Of a stretch of DNA of 64,000 bases, positions 55,758 through 64,000 are shown piece by piece. Below the pieces are notes generated by a model. It made no database searches. It had not been told where the DNA came from and saw nothing but the letters and a program-made list of their open reading frames with translations. A program made the position numbers and the translations under genes. The stretch's first letter is position 1. Each line of letters begins with the position of its first letter. Where the stretch lies: NCBI RefSeq assembly GCF_021130785.1, contig NC_060207.1, positions 7,220,501 to 7,284,500 of the forward strand, in the 5' to 3' direction. Source of the stretch: Homalodisca vitripennis. Its lineage: Eukaryota; Arthropoda; Insecta; Hemiptera; Cicadellidae.

Positions 55758-56003
55758 TTTTGACTTTAGCTTCTGTTCGCCTTCCCCTTAGTGCAACGTC
55801 TGGAATCTGACGCTGTCACAGACTTGACTCCTGGAAGCTGGAGGAGGCATGTTCGTCTGATGAGATCCCAAAACATTCGGCGACGAAGAACCTGAAAATA
55901 GATTTTAACGACTTATATTGTATTTTTTTCAGACGAACAGTCAGATTTCAGTGTCAGATTCAGACGCTGCACTAAGAGAAAAGGGGAACTGGAACTAAAC
56001 TCT
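55758..56003. mobile_element. Fold-back element, short copy (~246 bp)
   Basis: The left arm TTTAGCTTCTGTTCGCCTTCCCCTTAGTGCAACGTCTGGAATCTGA is mirrored at 55945-56000 (TCAGATTCAGACGCTGCACTAAG, GGGGAACTGGAACTAAACTC). The arms match those of the 40927-41443 copy. The centre is shorter. Confidence 0.75.
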
Positions 56004-56496
56004 TTACTAGAAGGACAAAACTTTGAATTTTTTCTTATAGTAAAATCAAACTTTTAATTAACCTATCTGAGCTTTAAAAATATTTATTTCTACAGATTTT
56101 TTATTTAAGTTTCTGATGTATAATTATTTTATATTCTACAAATAATTTGATATTGATAACTCTTTTGAATGATGTGCTTCTCCATTCTAAAAAAAAAAGA
56201 AAAACAGTTCAAGTTTAATTTTCTTTGTTCCTTACACGTCAATACGTTGCGTTGATCGTTGTTATTTATACGTAATATTAACCAAAAGGTTGGATTAGTA
56301 GACAATTTTAATGACCATCAATATAACTGTATAGCCCCTTTAGGCACTGTACCGGTTTCAGTAGATAAATACCTAACTGTTTTACCTTATCATTTATGTT
56401 TACAGTTTACGATAATTGCTTTATTAAAAACTTATATGGTAACGTAGCCTCGGTGTGAAGGGTTCATTCAATTCGAATGTTCAATTCAAATCCCAA

Positions 56497-56545
56497 ACGC
56501 TGCACCAAGCGGAAGGTGAACTGCAGCTGAACTCAACATTTGATC
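56497..56545. mobile_element. Solo right end of the fold-back family
   Basis: AAACGCTGCACCAAGCGGAAGGTGAACTGCAGCTGAACTCAACA matches the reverse complement of the fold-back left terminus. The rest of this copy is missing. Confidence 0.65.
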
Positions 56546-56558
56546 TCATATGGTACCT

Positions 56559-56855
56559 GTGTAATGTTGAGTTTAGCTCCAGTTCACCTTTTTCTTAGTA
56601 CATCGTCTGACATATAACACGACGCTGTCACAGAATTGACTCCTGGAATCTGGAGGAGTTGTCTTCGTCTGAAGAGATCCAGAGACATTATGCGACTAAG
56701 GAGCTCAAAATGAACACGTTACATCGTTTCGACATCAAACACACCTAAACTACAAAATATATTGTAATCTTGGTGAACAAGTAATCTCATTGTCTCATCA
56801 GGCACAATTGTCTCCTCTCCACCTAGATTACACTATATTTTGTAGTCTATATGTC
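56559..56855. mobile_element. Fold-back element, right-truncated
   Basis: Starts with TGTTGAGTTTAGCTCCAGTTCACCTT. It includes GGAATCTGGAGGAG, AGCTCAAAATGAAC, CGTTTCGACATCA and the inner inverted pair ACTACAAAATATATTGTAATC / GATTACACTATATTTTGTAGT. The outer right arm is absent. It adjoins the solo right end, giving an end-to-end junction. Confidence 0.7.
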
Positions 56856-57671
56856 TCTACAAACATCAGACGAGATAACAACTGGAGCCATATTCAACAT
56901 TCTCATCCAATCGACCCTTCCCACCATAGCTAATACATGGCACCTGTTGTCAATAATAACCTGGTGTAATAATGAAATTTTATGTTCACTATTATTACCT
57001 CACTTGTATGTACAAGTCGCCCCAAAAATAAAAGACAAGTGAAGTATTACTCTTAAATATATATTAAACAAATTAAATACAACAAAAATACTAGCAAAAC
57101 TTGCAGCATTACATGTTGTGGTTTGCTAGTGTGTATTTACGACAGGGCTCCACGTTAGGACACAAATCTCCCTCCCTTCCGGCACGTCTGGGCCTGCATG
57201 CCTCCCCTCCGATAGCAGGAAATTAACACGAGATTCAAAATGTTATGACTGGAATTCTGAGCTCCTTAACTTTACACAGCTTACGTTGGCAGTCTGTATA
57301 AGTTAAGCGTAAAATTAACGTTTTTTTATTCTCAAAGTTTGCCAATATATCACATTAAAGTTTTTTTGTATCTAAAATGGTTGGATTATGTAATAAAAAT
57401 ACTAGGTTAATAACGAGAATAGATTTGTAAAGCTTCATCCTGTTATTTCCATAGTTTGTTATTTTTCTTTTTATAAAGTGAATACAAACTTTAGGAAGTG
57501 TTTACAGGGCGTGAATATGCCACTTGAGTTTGACTGTGGGAATAACTGCACTTAGTTTGTTTTTAAGTAAGGCTTCGTTATCCTTAAGCGCTGCGTGCTT
57601 CAACCGCGACTAAAGATAATACATTCAAGAGGTCTGTTCTGGATACCATTGCCGTTTGGGAACATTTTTGT
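56856..57671. other. Stretch with dispersed-repeat copy at 57165-57232
   Basis: No gene. The segment 57165-57232 shares text with 24560-24640 (CTCCCTCCCTTCCGG...CAGGAAATTAAC.CGAGATT). Confidence 0.45.
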
Positions 57672-58868
57672 CTTCTTGGAACACACTCCTTAGAACACTC
57701 TTCTTGGAACACACTCCTGTGAACACTCTTCTTGGAACACACTTCTTGGAACACACTCCTTAGAACACACTTCTTGGAACACACTTCTTGGAACACACTC
57801 CTTAGAACACACTTCTTGGAACACACTCCTGTGAACACTCTTCTTGGAACACACTTCTTGTAAAACACTTCTTGGAACACACTTCTTGTAAAACACTTCT
57901 TGTAAAACACTTCTTGTAAAACACTTCTTGTAAAACACTTCTTGTAACACACTTCTTGGAACACACTTCTTGTAAAACACTTCTTGTAAAACACTTCTTG
58001 TAACACACACTTCTTGTAAAACACTTCTTTTAACACGCTTCTTGGAACACACTTCTTGTAAAACACTTCTTGTAAAACACTTCTTGTAAAACACTTCTTG
58101 TAACACACTTCTTGGAACACACTTCTTGTAAAACACTTCTTGTAAAAACACTTCTTGTAAAACACTTCTTGTAAAACACTTCTTGTAACACACTTCTTGG
58201 AACACACTTCTTGTAAAACACTTCTTGTAAAACACTTCTTGGAACACACTTCTTGTAACACACTTCTTGGAACACACTTCTTGTAAAACACTTCTTGTAA
58301 AACACTTCTTGTAAAAACACTTCTTGTAAAACACTTCTTGTAACACACTTCTTGGAACACACTTCTTGTAAAACACTTCTTGTAAAACACTTCTTGTAAC
58401 ACACTTCTTGGAACACACTTCTTGTAAAACACTTCTTGTAAAACACTTCTTGTAACACACTTCTTGTAAAACACTTCTTGGAACACACTTCTTGTAACAC
58501 ACTCCTTAGAACACACTTCTTGGAACACACTTCTTGTAACACACTTCTTGGAACACACTTCTTGTAAAACACTTCTTTTAACACGCTTCTTGAAACACAC
58601 TTGTTGTAAAACACTTCTTGTAACACACTTCTTGTAAAACACTTCTTGTAAAACACTTCTTGTAACACACTTCTTGGAACACACTTCTTGTAAAAACACT
58701 TCTTGTAAAACACTTCTTGTAAAACACTTCTTGTAACACACTTCTTGGAACACACTTCTTGTAAAACACTTCTTGTAAAACACTTCTTGTAACACACTTC
58801 TTGTAAAACACTTCTTTTAACACGCTTCTTGGAACACACTTGTTGTAAAACACTTCTTGGAACAGAAT
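57672..58868. repeat. 14-bp minisatellite, ~85 units
   Basis: The unit reads ACACTTCTTG plus GTAA, GTAAA or GGAA variants, with a period of 14 bp and occasional 15-bp units. The minus strand has no stop codon in any frame of the common variants. Three overlapping frames therefore stay open for 403, 270 and 284 codons (57584-58795, 57690-58502 and 58030-58884), all encoding VLQEVFYKKCVTRS-like repeats. Left-end units (57690-57840) carry CCTTAGA and CTGTGA variants. The open frames are products of the repeat and are not supported as genes. Confidence 0.95.
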
Positions 58869-58993
58869 TTTTGGAGGTAAACATTTTCTCAAGTGATAGA
58901 TACTACCTAGTACATATCTTTTGACCGAACTTTTTAAACCCATGACGATTTAAGCTTTTTCATGGAGATGTGGTCAAACCTGGGTAGATTATA

Positions 58994-59025
58994 TCTGTAT
59001 AGATTATAGATTAGATCTATACAGA
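58994..59025. other. Inverted repeat, 11-bp arms with 10-nt loop
   Basis: TCTGTATAGAT at 58994-59004 pairs with ATCTATACAGA at 59015-59025. A third partial copy (ACCTGTATAGGTATAG) follows immediately. Confidence 0.85.
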
Positions 59026-62000
59026 TACCTGTATAGGTATAGATTATACCTGGGTGGCATGTGATTTAAATAAAAATAAAATTCCGATTGGGAAATTTTA
59101 TAAACTTTTAATACCAGGGGTTTTGTAAATACTCTAACAAAAGATTTCTTCAAAAATGGTTTTTTAGAGCTTTACAACCATGTGGCATGTGACACAGGTT
59201 TACGTTTGAACAATATAAGATTTGAACATGAGATTTCCTACTTTAGCACAACCGGCACATGAAATTTGATTAAAGTATTTTAAATAATCCCACTATGTGA
59301 TTTAGGCGTGTTGCATTCTATTTATTCGTTGTATCTCTAAACGATGTCGCGTTATTCGTTTAGGACACATTATCTAACTCAGCATTTACTCGAGTTGGAG
59401 TGTAAAAATTGTTCTTGTATGTGTACCATGATATTAAAATGAATTATTTGTTGCTTTCTATCATTTTACTTTCTACTAGAAGTTGATTTAGACGTAACTT
59501 AAACTTTCATTTTTTAATACTTTAATAAATTCTCTAGTTTTAAGTAAGCCACCTACACGCAATAACAAAAAATACAATCTTGTGACATCAGATTACAAAA
59601 CTGTTTTTCACATATAAATCGTGAGTATGAACTATAATTAAAAACTGAAACGTAAGAGTTTAAACATTTTTGTATTAAATTTAAATTCCATAACGAAGTT
59701 TTAACTGTTGTATTTTATAATTATGTTCAATAAATACAATTATATATTGTAAAACACATGCATTGGCTATGATTTCAATAATAGCACAAACACTCGCGGA
59801 GAATGGATAGTAAAATTTGTCGTAAAACTTGTAAATTATGTAACATAAAATTTTTGAAACGGTGACTGAGAACAGTTATCGTTTTATGACTGGACGTAAA
59901 AAATAAACCAGCCATATATTCGTACTCGTACCAGGACGGTATCGGGAAAACATGTCCGTACTACAATCACGGGTTTAACGAAGGTGTTTCTCGGCGTCTG
60001 TCGACCTGTAAAATGTGTTATTCAATTACTTGTAATACGAATAATAACAATAAAACTACTTGTAATTAATGTCAGTATTACCTGAACAGGAAATGTTTAT
60101 TGTCATTTTTGTTTTAATTGCTACTGAACTTAACTTGTTTTCTACTAGTACGTCGTTACTACACGTACTTGTAGAAAATACACAAATAAAATATTAATAA
60201 TTCACTTTGTTTTTATACATGACTGTATTGATACGTTAAATCGAGGTTAAAATATGTTTAACCACTTTACTTTAGTAATTGTTTTACACTCACCTTTTAT
60301 CTTAATCTGTTTTAAAGTTTTCAGAGGTAGGAGTTGGAATTCTTACATTGTTGTAAAGCCTTAATATATACTCTGATCAGTTCTAGGAAATCACTGTTGA
60401 AATTTTAAAATCTATTACAAACTTTGAATGGGAAACTTTACCTACTTATCAGGATGAAATAAAATTAATTATAAAATATATTTATTGGAAGTACGTAACG
60501 TGAAAATTGACAAACATGTATACAATAAAATAACTAATTATAATAACATTTTATTTTCATTTTGTGAAATATAAAGTAAAATAAAACTTCCTAAAATTAA
60601 CAACCATAACAATTTATTTTAATAATACTTAAATTTATACATAAATTATTCCAGCTACAGCCACTATCATTCAAGCCGCACTCTAAAATCCGAAGCGTCA
60701 CACTCCAAGGTCGCACACCACTAAATCTTCGCGGCTTCACAATCATCTGTTTGACTTCGGCCCCAGAATGAGCGTAGTGAGCGTATGTAGCACTTTGAAA
60801 ATGTAATAATCCTCAAATCAATCTGTGACCAAAGAGCAAGAGACTCAGAAGTCGTTGAGGAAAGGGTGATAAACAACAGTTACAACAGATCTGGAAAACA
60901 AATTATAAAAGTATTTGAGGGATAGAAGAAGACGGATAGAATCTTGTGAGTATGTTTTGATAGCGTATCATTATTTAACACACACTTATGCAGAACGAAA
61001 CATCCATCGCACTACGCAAGATACTTTGGATCCATCAACTTTTACAAGCATTGGATCCACCATTTCCGGATAGTATAATTCAAAACATAAATTAAGTGAT
61101 GTAGTATTGAAATAATTGTATGCAAATGTTACTTATAATATCCAATGTTCTCAATATTAGTCGTATATTAAATAAAAATACTGAATGTGAATTTCTATGT
61201 AGTATAAAAGTACAGTATTAATATCCAGTGTGAATGTTGAGTTCTGCTACATTTCACCTTCTGCTCTGTGCGCTCGCATTTGAGCAAATTTTTTAACTCG
61301 ACTAATCCCCAAGAAAGACAAAAAACAATACTTTTTTAAATATACTAGGCAATTATAAACCACTTTTATTCTTATACTTTCTTTGATATCTCCTAAGTTT
61401 TCAAGATGTCTACCATTGAAACTTTGGAAAAGGACTGATTTATATGTCAAGTATAAACTACATTACAACGCTAAACAAACTCGAGTTTTCGAATATGATT
61501 GTTTCTGCGTATTGGTTGCTATCTCTTCCAGATTTCCAGACAGCAGGTGTGTAAAGTGTTAAATAGCACACAACATTGTTGAAACATCTGTGAACTTGAT
61601 AAGTACCTTAGTTCTTCATAGATTCAGACTAAACTTGGTACTAAGCCGATATTTGTATATGGCTTGGATGATTTCGTTAGCCAGTTCAACAATAAGTTCT
61701 TAAACAATAAAGCATTTAAATATGGAGGCCTTTCACACATTAGCAAAAACTTTATCTCGGGTATTTCATAAAATAAATTAAAATTAACAAACAATTTAAA
61801 GAAGCATTTATTCTTAACTATTCACTCCTAAGGTTTCAAGATGGTGGCTGCTTAAAGTTATAGAAGTATACATTTGAATTGTTTTAATTAATTAAGTTTA
61901 AACATAATTTCGAAAAAGTGTAACAAAATCAAGTCCACGTTTTTTAATGATATATATGCTTGTAACATTTTTGTTTTGTAAGGTTTCATTATTATGGAGT

Positions 62001-62058
62001 TCTAAGTGTTTGAAAGCGTTATGATTATATTAGCATGTCAATATTGCGATTTATTGTC

Positions 62059-62061
<3 letters not shown>
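59026..62061. other. AT-rich stretch; small fold-back end at 61231-61290
   Basis: No gene recognised. TGTTGAGTTCTGCTACATTTCACCTTCTGCTC at about 61231-61265 resembles the terminus of the fold-back family, as an isolated fragment. The minus-strand open frame at 61247-61450 overlaps it and is incidental. Confidence 0.45.

Positions 62062-62099
<38 letters not shown>
62062..62099. repeat. Poly-T run (38 bp)
   Basis: An uninterrupted T38 tract. It could be the poly-A tail of a minus-strand retrocopy, since the complementary strand upstream reads TTTTTATGTTTATT before the A run, but no body was recognised. Confidence 0.9.
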
Positions 62100-62103
<4 letters not shown>

Positions 62104-62504
62104 AACATAAAAACTAATAATGAATCTTCAATTTGACATTTATAAACGACAGCCACACGTGCTGAACGGAATCTACCGTTCTTCCGTCTGAGCCGGAAGT
62201 ATATTTCGACACGATTCGAGCTTTGTTTGTGGCCACAAAGTAACAGACTAAGAGATTTCGTATATTGGATTTTGTACGGTCAGAAAGATAATAATCAACC
62301 TGAGGTCGTTGGAGGCGTCAGAAGGAGGCGTAGTCAAACCTGAGGCTAGCAGAGTGCAAACCTGATCTATATTTTGTGTTTTGCTTTCATTAAGTTCATG
62401 TGTGAGAGTTAGTCAAGTTGACACTCAACATGGTGGCTGTGATTCCTGACTTAAGCGTGCTACAAACAGAATGATCTGTATAGATTATCCCAGATTGTAG
62501 TTAT

Positions 62505-62700
62505 GTGTTAGGCTAGTTATTCATCTGAGGAAGATATCACATTGCAGATCTCGAAACGTAGTGTTACTCATTTCTTGTCAAATCACTGAACGATGGCAAA
62601 TGTCCGGAAAATCCTGTTTCCTTCACAAATCTTATTTGTTGTAAAAAGTTAGTTTCATAAGAACTTAACTTGTTGGCTTATAAAACTGTTTGCCTCGAAC
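62505..62700 (+). repeat. Possible retroelement 3' UTR fragment
   Basis: CATCTGAGGAAGATATCACA...GATCTCGAAACGTAGTGTTAC resembles the short 'GA-AGAT ... CGAAACG' hairpin phrases near the 3' ends of Penelope-like elements. No coding sequence precedes it. Confidence 0.25.
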
Positions 62701-64000
62701 AAGAACTTGGCACTTTACTTACAGCTGACAGTAGAAAGTTTGCTGTTGACAGAGAACTGCAGACTTGCCAACTTTGATGGCAGTTGGTGTCTTGCAGGTG
62801 ATCTTCGCCTAGCGTTTGCTTATTATTTATTTTGTAGTGGGTTTCTCTCGACACCTCTAACTTAGAGAAGTTATTTCGTCGAGCATGTACGAATGAAAAG
62901 TAGTTTAACCGTAAACATATATAATCATATATTGATTATCTCATCTTAAATTAAGTATTGTATAGAAAGTTGTATAAGTATTTTACAATGGATGTGTGAT
63001 TGTAGCATTATTCTCCAAAAATATCGAAGCCTTAGAAAGAGAAAAAGTGATGTGGCACGATAGACTGTGATACCTTGCTAATCTTCAGATCTTCAATCAG
63101 CTCTGAATATCTTCTCTGCTCCGATAATCTTCAAATATGTGACACTGAATATATCATAACACATTTCATAATAATTCCTCATTTTTTTAATAACTAAGAT
63201 ATTTAAACTTTCGCATATTGGGTGCTTCGTAAGTTAAAGTGCGTTTAAAATGACATATCTATATTTAAGCTGGTTTATTAAATTATATGTTAATTTCCAA
63301 CAAAATTTCATTAACTCAAAACCTTTTGGTCTCGAAAAATTCATTTTTAAGTCCATTATTAACTGAGATTTCCAGGAAAGATTCTTACACGTATTGTTGT
63401 TTTGGTGTAAAATACTTATAGTTAAAAATGTAAACTGAACTGCATTTCTTTATTTATAATATGGCAAAAAACCTTTACAGAATATGAATTAATTAAATCT
63501 CAACAAAACTTTTCGTAGATCGTACATTTTTTTCTTTTGTTTCACTGTTTATAAGCCATATATTATTAAAATATTTTATAAACTTCGTTATTCTCCAAAA
63601 CCATTCAGTGTAACAAACCAAATTATCTATGCTGTTTTTATACTTATAAACGTTAATTTTTGTAGATATCTAGTTTAATTCAGGAACAATCTTCTTAATA
63701 TCCTAATTTCCAAATATAATAAATATCTCGTTGAATTTTAAACTTGATTTACTTTATACAATTCTTCGCTCTATTTTTTTTTCAAATGTCAAGTCCAACG
63801 TTCAATACCAAAACTACCATTTTGTACTGCTACCATATTGTATAAATTTTGTATACAACTCTATACACTCTAATTGTGTTTCTAATTTGTGTTACTTAAA
63901 ACTTTATCCAAAAACAAACATTTCAACGTTTGAAAAACAACATTATAGACAATGGAAACTGTGGACAATATCACAGTTTATTGTATAGGTACAGAGCTAG
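62701..64000. other. AT-rich stretch without recognised gene
   Basis: The open frame at 63731-63988 has no recognisable motif. Nothing else seen. Confidence 0.5.

Noticed and set aside
57672..58868. CRISPR-like regular repeats
   Set aside because: The unit is a 14-bp direct tandem repeat without spacers, in a eukaryotic context with no Cas-like genes.
57584..58943. Four long minus-strand open frames (up to 403 codons)
   Set aside because: They are different frames of the same 14-bp minisatellite, all stop-free because of unit composition. No domain, signal peptide or splice context.

Overview
This window looks like non-genic nuclear DNA from an insect, probably a hemipteran. The evidence is AT-rich sequence, TTAGG-type telomere-like stretches, fragments of insect-type transposons of several classes, and very abundant satellites. 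The species call is an inference. No bacterial operon, rRNA gene, CRISPR array or clearly intact host gene was found. Most long open frames are by-products of tandem repeats or decayed transposases.

Layout. 1-1.1 kb: a broken mariner/IS630-type transposase end and a 355-bp MITE. 5.1-7.0 kb: two old, heavily diverged tandem arrays. 8.5-13.9 kb: a ~158-bp satellite with about 34 units. 15.5-16.5 kb: a 111-bp array whose period is divisible by three. 18.1-19.5 kb: a three-unit decayed repeat, then a LINE 3' end lying between two TTAGG-like tracts. 20.7-21.2 kb: a Penelope-like 3' end. 22.7-23.7, 25.2-25.9 and 27.3-28.8 kb: arrays with 122-, 115- and 116-bp units. 29.3-30.1 kb: an 89-bp repeat built from three ~30-bp monomers. 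30.6-31.2 kb: a possible decayed ionotropic-receptor-like gene end. 33.7 and 35.1 kb: two candidate exons of unknown genes, both on the minus strand.

39.6-39.9 and 51.8-52.3 kb: three copies of a dispersed unit carrying a tRNA-like gene followed by a T5-T6 stretch. 40.9-41.4 and 55.8-56.9 kb: a fold-back element family. 42.8-43.6 kb: two adjacent LINE 3' ends. 43.97-44.03 kb: a compact cluster of E-box, X-box-like and inverted CCAAT motifs. 45.26-47.24 kb: a complete TIR transposon with a broken DUF7869-like transposase and repeated subterminal motifs. 48.5-49.9 kb: a broken hAT (GTF2IRD2-like) transposase. 52.30-55.36 kb: a structurally complete Ginger-like element with ~280-bp palindrome-rich TIRs, a TATA target duplication and an integrase-type transposase with two apparent introns. 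57.67-58.87 kb: a 14-bp minisatellite that is stop-free in all three minus-strand frames.

The sequences do not form a pathway. The window is a mosaic of nested mobile elements and satellites. The most notable points are the Ginger-like element, the DUF7869-type element, the Pol III-like dispersed unit, the higher-order 89-bp satellite, and five unrelated arrays with unit lengths of only 111-122 bp.
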